DNA of 64,000 bases from Caldithrix abyssi DSM 13497 (GTDB taxonomy: Bacteria > Calditrichota > Calditrichia > Calditrichales > Calditrichaceae). The notes beneath the pieces are model-generated. The model saw only the letters and a program-made list of their open reading frames with translations, had not been told where the DNA came from and made no database searches. Below, in pieces: positions 9,217-23,358 of the stretch (positions are counted from its first letter, which is position 1; each line of letters begins with the position of its first letter). The stretch is from NCBI RefSeq assembly GCF_001886815.1, contig NZ_CP018099.1, positions 1,052,501 to 1,116,500 on the forward strand, in the 5' to 3' direction. Both the position numbers and the translations under genes were made by a program.

Positions 9217-9915
9217 ATGAAGCGAAGTAAACGTTACCGTGAGCTCATCGCCAAAATTGACAAAGATAAAGAATACAGTTTGGAAGAAGCCGTAAAGCTT
9301 TTAAAAGAGATTGCGACTGCTAAATTTGATGAAACTGTTGAAATAGCCATGCGGCTTGGTGTTGACCCACGTCATGCTGATCAGATGGTTAGAGGTACGG
9401 TCGTTTTGCCGCATGGAACCGGCAAAAAGGTACGCGTGCTGGTTTTTGCGAAAGGTGAAAAGGTGCAGGAAGCTTTAGATGCTGGCGCCGATTACGCCGG
9501 GCTGGATGAGTATATTGAGCAAATTAACAAAGGTTGGCTGGATTTTGATGTAGCCGTTGCAACGCCAGATGTGATGAGTAAAGTAGGCCGCCTCGGACGA
9601 ATTTTAGGGGCCAGAGGGTTAATGCCCAATCCTAAAAGTGGTACGGTGACCATGGATGTGGCGAAGGCGGTTAAAGAAATTAAAGCAGGTAAAATTGATT
9701 TTAGAGTGGACAAAACGGGTATTGTTCATTCCGGCGTTGCGAAAGTCTCGTTCGATGAAGACAAAATAATTGACAACATTAAAACGTTTGTCAATGCAGT
9801 GATCCGGTTAAAGCCCGCCTCGGCAAAAGGCGCTTATCTGCGATCCATTGCAATCTCCAGTACCATGAGTCCCGGAATCTTTATCGACCGTAATGCATCC
9901 ACGTATTCAATGTAA
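9217..9915 (+). CDS. rplA: 50S ribosomal protein L1
   Basis: 232 residues, normal length for L1. The family motif region '[20 protein letters not shown]' lies near residues 125-145 and is followed by '[21 protein letters not shown]'-type sequence. It forms the mobile L1 stalk that handles deacylated tRNA and in many bacteria represses its own operon; no L1 operator was identified here. Confidence 0.97.
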   Translation: MKRSKRYRELIAKIDKDKEYSLEEAVKLLKEIATAKFDETVEIAMRLGVDPRHADQMVRGTVVLPHGTGKKVRVLVFAKGEKVQEALDAGADYAGLDEYIEQINKGWLDFDVAVATPDVMSKVGRLGRILGARGLMPNPKSGTVTMDVAKAVKEIKAGKIDFRVDKTGIVHSGVAKVSFDEDKIIDNIKTFVNAVIRLKPASAKGAYLRSIAISSTMSPGIFIDRNASTYSM

Positions 9916-9934
9916 GTAAGGTAGGGATCAACAA

Positions 9935-10456
9935 ATGGCAACAGCAAAAAAAATCGCGATCGTTGAAGAGTATACCGAAAAATTTAAAAATGCCAAGGGC
10001 ATCTATTTAACAGACTATACCGGTATCGACGTGCAAACGGTGAATGATTTGCGAAAACAATTTCGCGAAGCAAACATAGAATATAAAGTTTTAAAGAATC
10101 GCATCGCTAAAATAGCGCTGCATAACGCCGGGATTGAAGGCCTTGATCCTTATTTGAAAGGAGTTACTTCCTTTGTGATTGGCTACGATGACCCGGTGAT
10201 TCCAGTAAAAATTGTCAAAGATTTTAATAAAAAGACAAAGTTGCTTAACCTAAAAGCGGCCTATCTGGAAGGGCACGTGTTCGGAACAGAAGAAGCCATA
10301 AAATTGGCCGATCTGCCTTCACGCGAAGAGCTTCTGGCTCAGTTTGTCGGCCTGTTACAGGCGCCGATGACCAAGCTGGCCGCTACGTTGCAGGCACCTT
10401 TGCAGAAATTTGTTGGATTATTAGAGTCTTTAAAAGAGAAAAAACAAGAGGCATAA
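9935..10456 (+). CDS. rplJ: 50S ribosomal protein L10
   Basis: 173 residues. The N-terminal half has the rRNA-binding pattern ('GIYLTDYTGIDVQTVNDLRK', 'YKVLKNRIAKIAL'); the C-terminal helix (about 135-170) carries the sites that hold L7/L12 dimers. It starts only 20 bases after rplA, so there is no room for the long L10 leader seen in many bacteria. Confidence 0.96.
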   Translation: MATAKKIAIVEEYTEKFKNAKGIYLTDYTGIDVQTVNDLRKQFREANIEYKVLKNRIAKIALHNAGIEGLDPYLKGVTSFVIGYDDPVIPVKIVKDFNKKTKLLNLKAAYLEGHVFGTEEAIKLADLPSREELLAQFVGLLQAPMTKLAATLQAPLQKFVGLLESLKEKKQEA

Positions 10457-10478
10457 ATTTTGAATTTGGAGGTAAACG

Positions 10479-10865
10479 ATGGCAGACGTGACAAGAAGTG
10501 ACGTTCTTGAATATCTCGAAAAAGCATCAATGCTCGAAATCTCCGAGTTGATCAAAGAGATTGAAGAGAAATTCGGTGTAACCGCAGCAGCGCCCGTAGC
10601 AGTGGCTGCTGGACCTGCAGTGGCAGGTGGCGAAGGTGAAGCTGCTGAAGAAAAAACTGAGTTTGATGTTGTCCTGAGCTCTGCTGGGGATAAAAAGATT
10701 CAGGTGATCAAGGTGGTTCGTGCTATTACAGGGCTTGGCCTTAAAGAAGCCAAAGAACTGGTAGACAGCGCACCTAAAGCGATTAAAGAAGGCGTTTCCA
10801 AGGCCGAGGCCGAAGATATTAAAAAGCAGATCGAAGAAGTTGGTGGCGTAGTCGAAATTAAATAA
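10479..10865 (+). CDS. rplL: 50S ribosomal protein L7/L12
   Basis: 128 residues. N-terminal dimerisation helices, an Ala/Gly/Glu-rich hinge at about 38-55, and the globular C-terminal domain with '[18 protein letters not shown]' and '[17 protein letters not shown]'. It recruits translation factors to the ribosome. A strong ribosome binding site (ggagg) fits the need for several copies per ribosome. Confidence 0.97.
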   Translation: MADVTRSDVLEYLEKASMLEISELIKEIEEKFGVTAAAPVAVAAGPAVAGGEGEAAEEKTEFDVVLSSAGDKKIQVIKVVRAITGLGLKEAKELVDSAPKAIKEGVSKAEAEDIKKQIEEVGGVVEIK

Positions 10866-10899
10866 TTGGAAGAGACGTTTCAAATAAGAGGTAGTACCT

Positions 10900-13800
10900 T
10901 TGAAAGGTAAAAAGAAAATTAAACGTCACTCTTTTGCGCGAATTCCACAAGTAATTGAATACCCGAATCTGTTAGATATTCAGTTAAAGTCATTTGAAGA
11001 TTTTTTACAGGATACTGTGCCGCCTGATAAGCGTAAAAATCAAGGCTTGCAGGCGGTTTTTAACAGTGTCTTTCCGATCAGTGACAGCGCGGGTAATTAC
11101 GAATTACAGTTTGTGGAATACTATGTGGATAAGCCCAAATACAGTGAACGTGAATGCCAGGAACGTGGAGTTAGTTACTCCGTTCCTTTAAAGGCCAGGA
11201 TGCGTTTAGCGATAAAAGACGTGACGGGCGAAACCGAAAACTTTACGGAATTTATCGAACAGGATGTGTACCTGGGAAACATGCCGCACATGACCTCCCG
11301 GGGAACATTCATTATTAATGGCGCAGAACGGGTCATCGTCAGTCAGTTGCACCGCTCACCCGGTGTATTTTTCTCCGATACCCTGCATCCCAATGGGACG
11401 CCCATCTATTCTGCGCGTATTATTCCGTTCCGTGGCTCGTGGGTGGAATTTACCACCGATGTGAACGATGTCATGTTTGTTTATATCGACCGGAAAAAGA
11501 AATTTCCGGTTACCATGCTTTTACGAGCCATCGGCTTCAGTACGGTTGAAGATATCGTCAATGCTTTTGACGAAGCCGAAGAAGTCACCATCGAACTGGA
11601 TAAATTCCCCTATCTGATCGGTCAGATGCTGGCCGCGGACGTGGTTGATACCACAACGGGCGAGATTATTGCCGAACAGGGTCGCGATGTGAGCCAGGAA
11701 CTGCTGGAACAGTGTCTGGAATTAGGCATCAAAACTGTTAAAATCGTTCGCCCTTCTGATATCAACAACCCGAATCTTGTTCTGAATACATTGAAAAAAG
11801 ATTCTGCTAAAAACGAAGCCGAAGCAATCGAGGCGATTTATCGTCAACTGCGCTCCGGCGAACCGCCCGATATCGATACGGCCCGCGCTTTAATTGAACG
11901 GATGTTCTTTAATGAAAAACGTTACGATCTGGGCGCAGTGGGCAGGTATCGAATTAATAAAAAATTGAATCTTGATATTCCTTATGATGTAACGGTTTTA
12001 ACGCGCGAAGATATTATTGCCATTCTGAAATATTTGATTGGCATGCGTTTGGGCGTTAATCCCTCTGACGATATTGATCATCTGGGTAACCGACGAGTGC
12101 GAACCGTGGGCGAGCAGCTGGCCGCGCAGTTTAGCGTGGGTTTTGCTCGTATGGCGCGTACCATTAAGGAACGGATGAATATCGGCGATGCCGAAAAATT
12201 AACGCCGCAGGATCTGGTAAACGCCAGAACCATTTCTTCCGTTATTAATACCTTTTTCGGCACGTCGCAGCTTTCTCAGTTTATGGATCAAACCAATCCG
12301 CTGGCGGAATTAACCCATAAACGACGTCTTTCGGCGCTGGGCCCTGGCGGCTTAACGCGCGAGAGAGCCGGCTTTGAAGTGCGCGACGTGCACTACACCC
12401 ATTATGGACGACTGTGTCCCATTGAAACGCCGGAAGGTCCTAATATCGGGTTGATCTCTTCGTTGTGCGTACATGCGCGCATCAATGAGTTTGGCTTTAT
12501 CGAAACGCCTTATCGCAAGGTAGAAAACGGTAAAGTAACCGATGAAATACAATATCTTTCCGCAACGGAAGAAGACGGTTTTACTATCGCCCAGGTAAAT
12601 GCGCCAATCGATGAGAAAGGAAATTTCTTAAACGATCGCGTTAAAGCCCGTAGAAAGGGCGACTTTCCGGTAGTTGCGCCAGAAGAAGTAGAGTACATGG
12701 ATGTGGCCACCAATCAGATCGTTTCTCCGGCGGCATCGTTAATTCCCTTTCTGGAACACGACGACGCCAACCGCGCCCTGATGGGCTCTAACATGCAGCG
12801 TCAGGCGGTGCCCTTGTTAGTTCCGGAGTCGCCGATCGTCGGAACCGGAATGGAAGAAAAAGTGGCAAGAGATTCCGGTACGCTGGTCATTGCCGAAGAA
12901 GACGGCGTGGTTGAATATGTTGACGCAGAAAAGATCGTTGTTAAAATGGATAATCCGCCGCAGCCAAAAACCGGAAAAGAACGCCTGTTAGATTTGAACG
13001 ATCGAAAAGAATACCGCCTGCTGAAATTTATCCGCACCAATCAGGATACGGTTATCAATCAGCGTCCGCTGGTTGAAGCAGGGCAGAAGGTTAAAAAAGG
13101 CGATATCCTGGCTGATGGTTGCGCCACGGATCAGGGCGAGCTTGCTCTGGGCCGAAATGTGCTGGTGGCCTTTATGCCCTGGCATGGTTACAACTTTGAA
13201 GACGCGATCATCATTAGCGATCGAATCGTACGCGATGATGTTTATACCTCGATCCATATACAGGAATTTGAATTACAGGTGCGCGATACCAAGCGTGGCG
13301 AAGAAGAATTAACGCGCGAAATTCCCAATGTGAGCGAAGAGGCTACCAAAGACCTGGATGAAAACGGAATCATTCGCGTTGGCGCAGAAGTCCACGCTGG
13401 CGACATATTAATCGGAAAAGTAACGCCAAAAGGCGAAACCGATCCCACGCCCGAAGAGAAGCTATTGAAGGCCATTTTTGGAAATAAGGCCGGCGATGTA
13501 AAAGACGCCAGTTTAAAAGCGCCTCCTGGAATGCATGGCGTGGTTGTTGCCACACGGCTTTTCTCACGAAAAAAGAAGAATTCGCAAAATAAAAAAGATG
13601 AAAAGAAGCTGATTGAAAAGATCGAGCAAGAAGCAGAGAAGAAGAAAAAAGCGGTAGAGAAAAAGCTGGCTCAGCGGCTGGGCGAGCATTTTAAAGGCAT
13701 GACCACCGTGGGAATCCGCTATGTGGACGGAAAGAGCGCCCTGAAGGCCAATACGAAAATTACGGAAACCACATTTAATAAACTGGATGTTAAGAGCCTG

Positions 13801-14676
13801 GATATCAACAGCACCTGGTTCGAAGAAGATCCTAAAAATACCTTTGTGCGCGAATTGTACTCCGATTATCGCAAGGTGTTGCAGGATATCGACAACGATG
13901 TGAAACGCGAAAAACACAAACTGGTGGTTGGCGATGAATTGCCGCCTGGCATTACGCAACTGGCCAAGGTGTACGTGGCCGAAAAACGCAAACTTTCTGT
14001 CGGCGACAAAATGGCCGGACGGCACGGCAACAAAGGCGTTATTTCCAGAATCGTTCCCATGGAAGATATGCCGTTTCTGGAAGATGGTACGCCTGTTGAT
14101 ATCGTATTGAATCCTTTGGGCGTGCCTTCGCGAATGAACCTGGGGCAAATTTTTGAGACTACTCTGGGTTGGGCCGGTTACAAATTAGATAAAAAATACG
14201 CCACACCGGTTTTTGACGGCGCTAACTACGAAGAAATAATAAAAGAAATTGAAGAAGCCGGGTTGCCGAAATCGGGCAAAGTAACGCTGTATGACGGTCG
14301 TACAGGCGAAACATTCCATCAGCCGGTAACGGTGGGGCAAATTTATATGCTCAAACTCAGTCACCTTGTTGATGATAAAATCCATGCCCGTTCCATCGGC
14401 CCCTACTCGCTGATTACCCAACAACCGTTGGGTGGTAAAGCGCAATTTGGCGGTCAGAGATTTGGCGAAATGGAAGTTTGGGCATTGGAAGCTTACGGAG
14501 CGGCCTACACATTGCAGGAAATATTAACCGTTAAAAGCGATGATGTTACCGGACGTTCCAAAACTTATGAAGCCATTGTAAAAGGTGAAAATTTACCCGA
14601 TCCGGGGATTCCCGAATCCTTTAATGTGTTAGTTCGTGAATTACAGGGACTGGCATTAAAGGTTCGACTGGAGTAA
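10900..14676 (+). CDS. rpoB: DNA-directed RNA polymerase subunit beta
   Basis: 1258 residues from a TTG start preceded by 'agagg'. The rifampicin-binding cluster is intact ('[19 protein letters not shown]', '[11 protein letters not shown]'), with the Asp, His and Ser residues typical of drug-sensitive enzymes. Further motifs are '[16 protein letters not shown]', '[13 protein letters not shown]' and, in the C-terminal third, '[15 protein letters not shown]'. A lysine/glutamate-rich segment at about residues 888-930 interrupts the conserved core, as in FCB-type beta subunits. It lies 35 bases after rplL and before rpoC, with a hairpin between the two. Confidence 0.98.
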   Translation: MKGKKKIKRHSFARIPQVIEYPNLLDIQLKSFEDFLQDTVPPDKRKNQGLQAVFNSVFPISDSAGNYELQFVEYYVDKPKYSERECQERGVSYSVPLKARMRLAIKDVTGETENFTEFIEQDVYLGNMPHMTSRGTFIINGAERVIVSQLHRSPGVFFSDTLHPNGTPIYSARIIPFRGSWVEFTTDVNDVMFVYIDRKKKFPVTMLLRAIGFSTVEDIVNAFDEAEEVTIELDKFPYLIGQMLAADVVDTTTGEIIAEQGRDVSQELLEQCLELGIKTVKIVRPSDINNPNLVLNTLKKDSAKNEAEAIEAIYRQLRSGEPPDIDTARALIERMFFNEKRYDLGAVGRYRINKKLNLDIPYDVTVLTREDIIAILKYLIGMRLGVNPSDDIDHLGNRRVRTVGEQLAAQFSVGFARMARTIKERMNIGDAEKLTPQDLVNARTISSVINTFFGTSQLSQFMDQTNPLAELTHKRRLSALGPGGLTRERAGFEVRDVHYTHYGRLCPIETPEGPNIGLISSLCVHARINEFGFIETPYRKVENGKVTDEIQYLSATEEDGFTIAQVNAPIDEKGNFLNDRVKARRKGDFPVVAPEEVEYMDVATNQIVSPAASLIPFLEHDDANRALMGSNMQRQAVPLLVPESPIVGTGMEEKVARDSGTLVIAEEDGVVEYVDAEKIVVKMDNPPQPKTGKERLLDLNDRKEYRLLKFIRTNQDTVINQRPLVEAGQKVKKGDILADGCATDQGELALGRNVLVAFMPWHGYNFEDAIIISDRIVRDDVYTSIHIQEFELQVRDTKRGEEELTREIPNVSEEATKDLDENGIIRVGAEVHAGDILIGKVTPKGETDPTPEEKLLKAIFGNKAGDVKDASLKAPPGMHGVVVATRLFSRKKKNSQNKKDEKKLIEKIEQEAEKKKKAVEKKLAQRLGEHFKGMTTVGIRYVDGKSALKANTKITETTFNKLDVKSLDINSTWFEEDPKNTFVRELYSDYRKVLQDIDNDVKREKHKLVVGDELPPGITQLAKVYVAEKRKLSVGDKMAGRHGNKGVISRIVPMEDMPFLEDGTPVDIVLNPLGVPSRMNLGQIFETTLGWAGYKLDKKYATPVFDGANYEEIIKEIEEAGLPKSGKVTLYDGRTGETFHQPVTVGQIYMLKLSHLVDDKIHARSIGPYSLITQQPLGGKAQFGGQRFGEMEVWALEAYGAAYTLQEILTVKSDDVTGRSKTYEAIVKGENLPDPGIPESFNVLVRELQGLALKVRLE

Positions 14677-14697
14677 AAAAATTCTGAAGAGAATTTT

Positions 14698-14740
14698 GCC
14701 TCTCGTTTTACAAAGTGAGACGAGAGGCTTTTGTTTGCTT
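14698..14740 (+). terminator. terminator-like hairpin between rpoB and rpoC
   Basis: The stem gcctctcgt / acgagaggc (14698-14706 with 14720-14728), a 13-base loop, followed by 'ttttgtttgcttt'. Its position 22 bases after the rpoB stop suggests partial termination or processing between the two polymerase genes. rpoC follows 70 bases later. Confidence 0.7.
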
Positions 14741-14809
14741 TAAAACAATCTGTTTTATTGCAAAATTAGGCTTTAGGCCAAAGAGTAATTTAGAATAGGA
14801 GTGTTAAAT

Positions 14810-17800
14810 TTGAACATTCGTAGAGGTCCAAATAAGTTCAATAAGATCATAATTAGTTTAGCTTCGCCTAATGATATTTTAGAACAATCGTACGGCGAGG
14901 TAACTAAACCGGAAACGATCAATTATCGGTCGTTTAAACCGGAAAAAGATGGACTTTTTTGCGAAAAGATTTTTGGCCCGGTAAAGGACTGGGAATGCCA
15001 TTGCGGAAAATATAAACGCATTCGTTACAAGGGAATTATTTGTGACCGATGCGGTGTTGAAGTTACGCAAAAGAAAGTTCGTCGGGAACGCATGGGGCAT
15101 ATTTCCCTGGCCGTGCCCGTGGTCCATATCTGGTTTTATAAATCATTGCCTTCTAAAATCGGCTATCTGCTGGATATGTCGCCTAAAGACCTGGAAAAGG
15201 TTATCTATTACGAAAATTACATTGTCATTAATCCAGGCAAAAGCAATCTTAAATTCAAACAACTGATTACAGAAGAACAATATTTTGACCAATTGGATGA
15301 GCACGGCGAATTAAACGAAGAATTGGCCGATGACGATCCAAATAAATTTGTAGCCAAGATTGGCGGCGAGGCCATTCACCACCTGTTAAAGATGATTAAT
15401 GTGGAAGAGCTGGGCCTTGAATTAAGAAAAATCATTCGCTCCGATGTTTCGGAACAAAAGAAAACCGACGCCTTAAAGCGCTTAAAGGTGGTGGAAGCCT
15501 TCCGTATGCGCGAGAAAAATCTGGAATACCGGAACAAACCGGAATGGATGGTGCTTGATGTCATCCCGGTGATTCCGCCAGAACTGCGCCCGTTGGTGCC
15601 TTTGGAAGGCGGACGGTTTGCTACCAGCGATTTAAACGATCTGTATCGCCGCGTGATTATTCGCAACAATCGTTTGAAAAAATTGCTGGAAATCCGCGCG
15701 CCAGAAGTGATTTTACGCAACGAAAAGCGCATGTTGCAGGAAGCGGTCGATTCGCTTTTTGACAATTCAAAGCGCACCACGGCCATGCGTTCCGATGGCG
15801 ATCGGCCGTTGAAATCGCTTTCCGATATGTTAAAAGGAAAGCAGGGACGCTTTCGCCAGAACTTGCTCGGTAAACGTGTCGATTATTCCGGCCGTTCCGT
15901 TATTGTGGTTGGCCCGGAACTCAAATTACATGAGTGCGGCCTGCCCAAAGAAATGGCCATTGAGCTATTCAAACCTTTTATTATTCGCAAGCTGGTTGAA
16001 CGACGTTTTGTGAAAACCGTTAAAAGCGCAAAAAAACTGGTGGAGCGCAAAGGCCCGGAAGTTTGGGATATTTTAGAAGAGATCATTGACGATCATCCGG
16101 TGATGTTGAACCGCGCGCCGACTTTGCACCGTCTGGGCATTCAGGCCTTTCAGCCCGTTTTGATTGAAGGCAAGGCCATTCAGATCCATCCCCTGGTGTG
16201 CGCGGCATTTAACGCCGACTTTGACGGCGACCAGATGGCGGTTCATATTCCGCTTTCTTACGAAGCGCAGGTAGAAACCAAATTATTGATGCTCTCCAGC
16301 CATAATATTCTGTCGCCTTCCAGCGGCGTGCCCATTGCCGTACCGAGTCAGGATATTGTGCTGGGATGTTACTATCTGACCAAACGCTTGCCGGGCAGTA
16401 TGGGCGAAGGCAAAGTGTTCTCTTCTGCGGAAGAAGCAATTATTGCCTATGATAACGGCAAAGTGGCCTTACATGCCGCGGTTAAAGTTCGCGTAAACAA
16501 CGAAATGGTCGATACGACTATCGGACGCGTGCTGTTTAATCAGATTGTGCCGGATGAAATCGGATTTATCAATGAATTGTTGTCCAAAAAGACCATCTCA
16601 AATATTATCGGTATCTGTTACCGTAAATTAGGTAACCAGGTAACAGCCAAATTTTTAGATGACTTAAAAAATCTGGGCTTTACCTATGCCACTAAATCAG
16701 GCGCTTCCATCGGACTGGAAGATATTGTAACGGCTCCAGAAAAAGAAGTCTTTGTTGAAATGGCCCAGAAAAAAGTCGATGAAATTCATATGCTTTATGA
16801 AAACGGAATCATCACCGATGGCGAACGCTACAATCAGATTATCGATATCTGGACCAAGGTGACGGCTGATGTGGCTGAAGCCATGTTCCAGCGTTTACGT
16901 AAAGATAAAAACGGCTTTAATCCGCTGTACATGATGTCCGATTCCGGCGCTCGTGGTAGCAAAGAGCAGATCCGCCAGTTAGCCGGTATGCGTGGTTTGA
17001 TGGCCAAACCACAAAAATCATTAACCGGACAGACCGGTGAAATCATCGAAAACCCGATTACAGCCAACTTTTTCGAAGGCCTTTCGGTGATCGAATATTT
17101 TATCTCCACTCATGGCGCCCGTAAAGGTCTGGCAGATACGGCTTTGAAAACGGCCGATGCCGGATATCTTACGCGTCGATTGGTGGATGTGGCCCAGGAT
17201 GTGATCGTAACCGAACTGGATTGCGGCACCATTCTCGGACAGGATATCACCGACCTGAAAGAGGGCGAAGAAATTATTGAACCGCTGGCCGACCGTGTGC
17301 TGGGACGTGTGGCGGCGGAAGATGTTGTGGATCGCGTGACCAACGAGGTTATTTGCAAACGAGGCGAATTGATCGATGAGGCGATAGCGGACAAGATCAA
17401 CAACTCTTCCATTACAATCATTAAAGTACGTACCGAATTAACCTGCGAAGCAAAGCAGGGCGTGTGCGCCATGTGTTACGGTCGCAATATGGCAACCGGC
17501 GATCTGGTTGATGTGGGCGAAGCCGTTGGAGTGATGGCTGCCCAGAGTATTGGCGAGCCCGGAACCCAGTTGACCTTACGTACCTTCCATATTGGCGGTA
17601 CGGCGGCGCGCATCGCTTCGGAATCGGATATTACGACCAAAGTGGATGGTAAAGTCAGATTCACCAATATCCGCTTCGTTCTTAACCGGGAGAATGAGCC
17701 CATTATCACGGGGCGTAATGGAAAAATCGAAATTCTTGATGAAGACGATCGGATTATCGCCACCTATAATGTGCCTTACGGCTCAAAATTAAAAATTGAA

Positions 17801-19099
17801 GACGGTATTGATATAAAACGCGGCGAGGTATTATTCATCACCGATCCGTATTCATCCGTGATCATTACGGAAACTTCCGGTAAGGTGCAGTTTCAGGATC
17901 TTATTGAAAATATTACCTTCCGAGAGGAGCTGGATGAACAGACCGGGCGAAAACAACGCGTGGTTGTGGAGTCCAAAAATAAAAACCTTACGCCGCACAT
18001 CCTGATTGTGGATGAAAACGGCGAAAAATTAAATCAATATTTCGTGCCGGTTAAAGGCTTTTTGCAAGTCAATAATGGCGACGAGGTTCATGCCGGCGAT
18101 GTGCTGGTGAAGATTCCGCGCGAAATTGGTAAAACGCGCGATATTACGGGCGGTTTGCCGCGTGTGGCAGAATTGTTCGAAGCGCGTACGCCGAAGGATA
18201 GAGCAATTGTGAGTGAAATTGACGGCTATGTGAAGTTCGGTCAAATCAAGCGCGGTATCCGTGAAATCATCGTCGAATCAGATATGGAGTCCAAAAAATA
18301 TTCGGTTCCGCACGGTATGCACATTCTGGTTCATGAGAATGATTATGTGCGCGCCGGCGAACGCTTAACCGATGGCGCAATCGCTCCGGAAGATATCCTG
18401 CACATTCAGGGACCGGCCAAGGTTCAGGAATATCTGGTGAACGAAATTCAGGAAATTTACCGCCTGCAAGGTGTAAAGATCAATGACAAGCACATCGGAA
18501 TTATCGTGCGTCAGATGTTGAAAAAGGTGCAGGTCGAAGATCCGGGCGACACGAACTTTTTGCCAGGCGATCAGGTTTACAAGAGCGACTTTTTTGAAGA
18601 AAATGCTAAAATTGCCAATAAGTTAGTGGTTACTGATCCGGGCGACAGCCTATTCCGGGAAGGCTCCATTACTGATAAGAAGACGGTTGAGTTGATCAAT
18701 AAAGACCTGAAAAAGGCCAAAAAGAAGCCGGTTAAATTCCGCAAGGCAAGACCGGCAACCTTTACGCCGATGTTGCTTGGCATTACGCAGGCTGCGTTAA
18801 CGACTAAGAGCTTTATTTCGGCCGCATCGTTTCAGGAAACGACTCAGGTGTTGACTGAAGCCGCCATTTCTGGTAAAGAAGATCAGTTGATTGGCTTAAA
18901 AGAAAATGTGATTCTGGGTCATTTGATTCCTGCCGGAACTGGCATGCGTCGCTATGACAATGCCTTGATAGAGGTGGAAGTTGAAGAAGAGCCAAAGGCC
19001 GAGGAAGAAGAAGTGAAGGCGGAGAGTGCGGAAGAGCCAGGCGAGCAGGAAAAAGAAGAACAAAAAGGTGTAGAAGATCAGCAAAAAGTAGAAAAATAA
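14810..19099 (+). CDS. rpoC: DNA-directed RNA polymerase subunit beta'
   Basis: 1429 residues from a TTG start. The TTG at 14810 is chosen over an in-frame GTG at 14801 because the ribosome binding site aggag (14797-14801) overlaps that GTG and sits 8 bases before the TTG. Features are the N-terminal zinc ribbon ('[20 protein letters not shown]'), the catalytic 'NADFDGDQM' (about residues 468-476, three Asp binding Mg), and the second zinc site with '[13 protein letters not shown]'. The last 45 residues form an acidic Glu/Lys-rich tail with no counterpart in typical RpoC. Confidence 0.98.
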   Translation: MNIRRGPNKFNKIIISLASPNDILEQSYGEVTKPETINYRSFKPEKDGLFCEKIFGPVKDWECHCGKYKRIRYKGIICDRCGVEVTQKKVRRERMGHISLAVPVVHIWFYKSLPSKIGYLLDMSPKDLEKVIYYENYIVINPGKSNLKFKQLITEEQYFDQLDEHGELNEELADDDPNKFVAKIGGEAIHHLLKMINVEELGLELRKIIRSDVSEQKKTDALKRLKVVEAFRMREKNLEYRNKPEWMVLDVIPVIPPELRPLVPLEGGRFATSDLNDLYRRVIIRNNRLKKLLEIRAPEVILRNEKRMLQEAVDSLFDNSKRTTAMRSDGDRPLKSLSDMLKGKQGRFRQNLLGKRVDYSGRSVIVVGPELKLHECGLPKEMAIELFKPFIIRKLVERRFVKTVKSAKKLVERKGPEVWDILEEIIDDHPVMLNRAPTLHRLGIQAFQPVLIEGKAIQIHPLVCAAFNADFDGDQMAVHIPLSYEAQVETKLLMLSSHNILSPSSGVPIAVPSQDIVLGCYYLTKRLPGSMGEGKVFSSAEEAIIAYDNGKVALHAAVKVRVNNEMVDTTIGRVLFNQIVPDEIGFINELLSKKTISNIIGICYRKLGNQVTAKFLDDLKNLGFTYATKSGASIGLEDIVTAPEKEVFVEMAQKKVDEIHMLYENGIITDGERYNQIIDIWTKVTADVAEAMFQRLRKDKNGFNPLYMMSDSGARGSKEQIRQLAGMRGLMAKPQKSLTGQTGEIIENPITANFFEGLSVIEYFISTHGARKGLADTALKTADAGYLTRRLVDVAQDVIVTELDCGTILGQDITDLKEGEEIIEPLADRVLGRVAAEDVVDRVTNEVICKRGELIDEAIADKINNSSITIIKVRTELTCEAKQGVCAMCYGRNMATGDLVDVGEAVGVMAAQSIGEPGTQLTLRTFHIGGTAARIASESDITTKVDGKVRFTNIRFVLNRENEPIITGRNGKIEILDEDDRIIATYNVPYGSKLKIEDGIDIKRGEVLFITDPYSSVIITETSGKVQFQDLIENITFREELDEQTGRKQRVVVESKNKNLTPHILIVDENGEKLNQYFVPVKGFLQVNNGDEVHAGDVLVKIPREIGKTRDITGGLPRVAELFEARTPKDRAIVSEIDGYVKFGQIKRGIREIIVESDMESKKYSVPHGMHILVHENDYVRAGERLTDGAIAPEDILHIQGPAKVQEYLVNEIQEIYRLQGVKINDKHIGIIVRQMLKKVQVEDPGDTNFLPGDQVYKSDFFEENAKIANKLVVTDPGDSLFREGSITDKKTVELINKDLKKAKKKPVKFRKARPATFTPMLLGITQAALTTKSFISAASFQETTQVLTEAAISGKEDQLIGLKENVILGHLIPAGTGMRRYDNALIEVEVEEEPKAEEEEVKAESAEEPGEQEKEEQKGVEDQQKVEK

Positions 19100-19159
19100 G
19101 TTTGCGCTTAAATGCAAAAAATATTAAATTAAGAGTCTGTAATTTTTTTGGAGGAAATC

Positions 19160-20022
<863 letters not shown>

Positions 20023-20037
20023 GAGCAGTAACGAGCG

Positions 20038-22119
20038 ATGGCTAATAAAGTATTTGACAAATCCAAAATTCGCAACATCGGTATTATGGCGCATATTGAC
20101 GCCGGAAAGACCACAACCACCGAGCGCATTCTGTTCTATACAGGTAGAACGCATCGGATTGGTGAGGTGCACGATGGCGCTGCGACGATGGATTGGATGG
20201 AACAGGAAAAAGAGCGTGGTATTACCATTACCTCTGCTGCTACTACTGTTAAGTGGCGTGATGCCGAAATAAATATAATTGATACGCCCGGCCATGTTGA
20301 TTTTACGGTTGAGGTTGAACGTTCGCTGCGTGTGTTAGACGGCGCCGTTGCCTTGTTTTGCGCGGTTGGCGGCGTGGAGCCGCAATCCGAAACCGTCTGG
20401 CGACAGGCCGACAAGTATAATGTGCCGCGCATTGCTTTCGTAAACAAAATGGATCGCGTGGGCGCTGATTTTTATAACGTTGTTGAGATGATGCGTAAGC
20501 GTTTGGGCGCCAATCCGTTACCTTTGCAAATTCCCATTGGCGCGGGTGAAATGTTCACTGGCCTGGTCGATCTGGTTGAGATGAAAGCCATTTTATACAA
20601 TGAAAGTTCACTGGGCAGGCTGTACGACGAAGCAGAAATCCCCAAAGATCTGATCGATGAGGCTAATGAGTATCGCACGGCTATTCTGGAATCCGTGGCC
20701 GATTATGACGAAGAATTAATGGTTAAATATCTGGATGGTGAAGAGATCACCATTGCGGAATTAAAAGCGGCCATTCGTAAGGCCACCATTGACGGCAAAA
20801 TACAGCCTGTGTTGTGCGGCTCGGCATTTAAGAATAAGGGCGTTCAGCGCTTAATGGATGCCATTGTGGATTATTTACCTTCTCCGCTGGATAAGGGAGA
20901 AATTAAAGGCCATAATCCACGAACGGGCGAAGAGATGACGCGCAAGCCGCTGGATACCGCGCCGTTTTCTGCCCTGGCATTTAAAATACAAACCGATCCT
21001 TTTGTGGGCAGGCTGACTTATGCGCGGGTGTATTCCGGAGAGCTGCACAGCGGTTCGTACATTCAAAATGTTAATGCGGATAAAAAAGAGCGTGTAGCGC
21101 GGATATTACGCATGCATGCCAATCATCGCGAAGATATTCAAACAGCCCGTTCCGGAGATATTGTAGCCATTGTGGGGCTCAAGCATACAAAAACGGGCGA
21201 TACTCTGTCTGATCCCAAGCATCCAATTTTGCTGGAGAGCATGAACTTTCCGGAGCCGGTTATAGCCGTGGCGGTAGAGCCTAAAACAAAAGCGGATCAG
21301 GATAAGCTGAGTCAGTCCCTGGCCAAACTAAGCGACGAAGACCCGACCTTCCGTATCCGTACGGATGAGGAAACCGGGCAAACGATTATCAGCGGTATGG
21401 GTGAATTACACCTTGAGATCATTATCGATCGTTTGCTGCGGGAATTCAAAGTAGGGGCCAATATTGGTCAGCCGCAGGTTGCCTACAAAGAAACCATTAC
21501 TAAAAAAGTGGAAGCCGAAGGAAAGTTCGTAAGGCAATCTGGCGGGCGCGGTCAATATGGACATGTAAAAATTGAACTGGAACCCAATGAACCGGGCAAG
21601 GGATTTGAGTTTGTAGACGCTATTGTCGGCGGTGTAATTCCGCGCGAATTCATTCCGGCCGTAAAAGCCGGTATTGAAGACGCCATGAAAAACGGAGTTC
21701 TGGCCGGATACCCGGTAGAAGATATTAAAGTTCGTTTATTCGATGGTTCTTATCATGAGGTCGATTCCAGCGAAATGGCATTTAGAATCGCCGGGTCCAT
21801 GGCCTTTCAGGAGGGGGCTAAAAAAGCCAATCCCGTGTTATTGGAGCCAATTTTTAATATAGAGATCGTAGTGCCTGAAGAGTATTTGGGCGATGTTATT
21901 GGCGATTTGAATTCGCGACGGGGAAGAATCTCCGGTATTTTGCCGCGTAAAGATGCGCAGGTTGTGACGGGTGTTGTTCCCCTGTCTGAAATGTTTGGTT
22001 ACGCCACCCAATTACGATCCATAACACAGGGACGGGCAATCTACACCATGCAGTTTTCACACTATGAGCAGGTGCCGGAACAGATTGCTAAAGAAATCAT
22101 CGAAAAGGGTGGTAAGTAA
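20038..22119 (+). CDS. fusA: elongation factor G
   Basis: 693 residues. GTPase that drives translocation. The G domain shows '[13 protein letters not shown]' (P-loop), '[10 protein letters not shown]' (switch I region), 'DTPGHVDF' and '[10 protein letters not shown]'. The C-terminal domain IV includes '[13 protein letters not shown]' and '[11 protein letters not shown]'. It follows rpsG and precedes a second tuf gene, the standard str order. Confidence 0.98.
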   Translation: MANKVFDKSKIRNIGIMAHIDAGKTTTTERILFYTGRTHRIGEVHDGAATMDWMEQEKERGITITSAATTVKWRDAEINIIDTPGHVDFTVEVERSLRVLDGAVALFCAVGGVEPQSETVWRQADKYNVPRIAFVNKMDRVGADFYNVVEMMRKRLGANPLPLQIPIGAGEMFTGLVDLVEMKAILYNESSLGRLYDEAEIPKDLIDEANEYRTAILESVADYDEELMVKYLDGEEITIAELKAAIRKATIDGKIQPVLCGSAFKNKGVQRLMDAIVDYLPSPLDKGEIKGHNPRTGEEMTRKPLDTAPFSALAFKIQTDPFVGRLTYARVYSGELHSGSYIQNVNADKKERVARILRMHANHREDIQTARSGDIVAIVGLKHTKTGDTLSDPKHPILLESMNFPEPVIAVAVEPKTKADQDKLSQSLAKLSDEDPTFRIRTDEETGQTIISGMGELHLEIIIDRLLREFKVGANIGQPQVAYKETITKKVEAEGKFVRQSGGRGQYGHVKIELEPNEPGKGFEFVDAIVGGVIPREFIPAVKAGIEDAMKNGVLAGYPVEDIKVRLFDGSYHEVDSSEMAFRIAGSMAFQEGAKKANPVLLEPIFNIEIVVPEEYLGDVIGDLNSRRGRISGILPRKDAQVVTGVVPLSEMFGYATQLRSITQGRAIYTMQFSHYEQVPEQIAKEIIEKGGK

Positions 22120-22148
22120 AGATTTGGAAATAATTTCTGGAGGCAAAA

Positions 22149-23339
22149 ATGGCAAAAGAGAAATTTGAACGAAAAAAACCGCACGTCAATGTAGGTACGA
22201 TTGGTCATGTGGATCATGGAAAGACTACATTAACGGCAGCGATTACCCAGGCGCTGGCTAAAAAAGGTCAGGCCGAATTCCGTAGTTTTGATAGTATTGA
22301 CAATGCTCCCGAAGAACGCGAGCGCGGTATTACCATTCAGACGGCTCATGTGGAATACGAAACGGAGAAGAGACATTACGCGCACGTTGACTGCCCGGGT
22401 CATGCCGACTATGTAAAGAACATGATCACCGGTGCCGCTCAGATGGACGGCGCCATATTGGTTGTTAGCGCTGCAGACGGCCCCATGCCGCAGACACGCG
22501 AGCACGTTTTGTTGGCCCGTCAGGTGAATGTGCCGGCAATCGTTGTATTTTTGAATAAAATCGATCAGGTTGACGATCCTGAATTGATCGAATTGGTTGA
22601 GCTGGAATTGCGTGAATTGTTGTCGCAGTACGATTTTCCGGGCGATGAAGTGCCCATCATTAAGGGCAGCGCCTTGCAGGCGTTGAATAATCCGGATGAT
22701 CCTGAAGCTCAGAAATGCATTTTAGAGCTGATGGATGCGGTAGATAATTACATTCCGACGCCGCAGCGCGACATTGACAAACCATTCCTGATGCCGATCG
22801 AAGACGTATTTTCGATTACCGGTCGCGGAACGGTAGGTACGGGTCGTATTGAGCGTGGTAAAGTACACGTAGGCGACGAAGTAGAGATCATCGGTCTGGG
22901 CATGCACAAAAAGACAGTATGTACGGGCGTTGAGATGTTCCGCAAGATTCTGGACGAGGGTCAGGCTGGTGATAATGTAGGATTGTTGCTGCGCGGTATT
23001 GACAAGGATGAGTTAGAGCGCGGAATGGTTGTGGCTGCTCCTGGATCGATTACTCCGCACACCAAGTTCAAGGCAGAAGTTTACGTATTGAAGAAAGAAG
23101 AAGGTGGTCGTCATACGCCGTTTTTCAATGGCTACCGTCCGCAGTTTTACTTCAGAACCACGGACGTGACGGGTTCTGTCCAGTTGCCGGAAGGCGTAGA
23201 GATGGTTATGCCTGGCGATAACATTACCATGACGGTAGAATTGCAAAAAGAGATCGCTCTTGAAAAAGAATTGCGTTTTGCGATTCGCGAGGGTGGTCGT
23301 ACGGTAGGCGCAGGTGTTGTTACAGAGATTATTGAATAA
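22149..23339 (+). CDS. tuf: elongation factor Tu, copy 2
   Basis: 396 residues, identical in protein sequence to the copy at 6510-7700. The two genes differ only at scattered silent positions, for example the first codons (gagcgcaag there, gaacgaaaa here). All GTPase motifs are intact. This copy occupies the classical place between fusA and rpsJ. Near identity of two genes about 15 kb apart points to gene conversion. Confidence 0.98.
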   Translation: MAKEKFERKKPHVNVGTIGHVDHGKTTLTAAITQALAKKGQAEFRSFDSIDNAPEERERGITIQTAHVEYETEKRHYAHVDCPGHADYVKNMITGAAQMDGAILVVSAADGPMPQTREHVLLARQVNVPAIVVFLNKIDQVDDPELIELVELELRELLSQYDFPGDEVPIIKGSALQALNNPDDPEAQKCILELMDAVDNYIPTPQRDIDKPFLMPIEDVFSITGRGTVGTGRIERGKVHVGDEVEIIGLGMHKKTVCTGVEMFRKILDEGQAGDNVGLLLRGIDKDELERGMVVAAPGSITPHTKFKAEVYVLKKEEGGRHTPFFNGYRPQFYFRTTDVTGSVQLPEGVEMVMPGDNITMTVELQKEIALEKELRFAIREGGRTVGAGVVTEIIE

Positions 23340-23358
23340 AAATTGAAGAGGTGGAAGC

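Noticed and set aside
9916-9934. L10 leader attenuator
   Set aside because: Only 20 bases separate rplA and rplJ, too short for the known leader.
13564-14148. 194-codon minus-strand frame antisense to rpoB
   Set aside because: Shadow of rpoB codon use; composition is unlike a protein and rpoB is certain.
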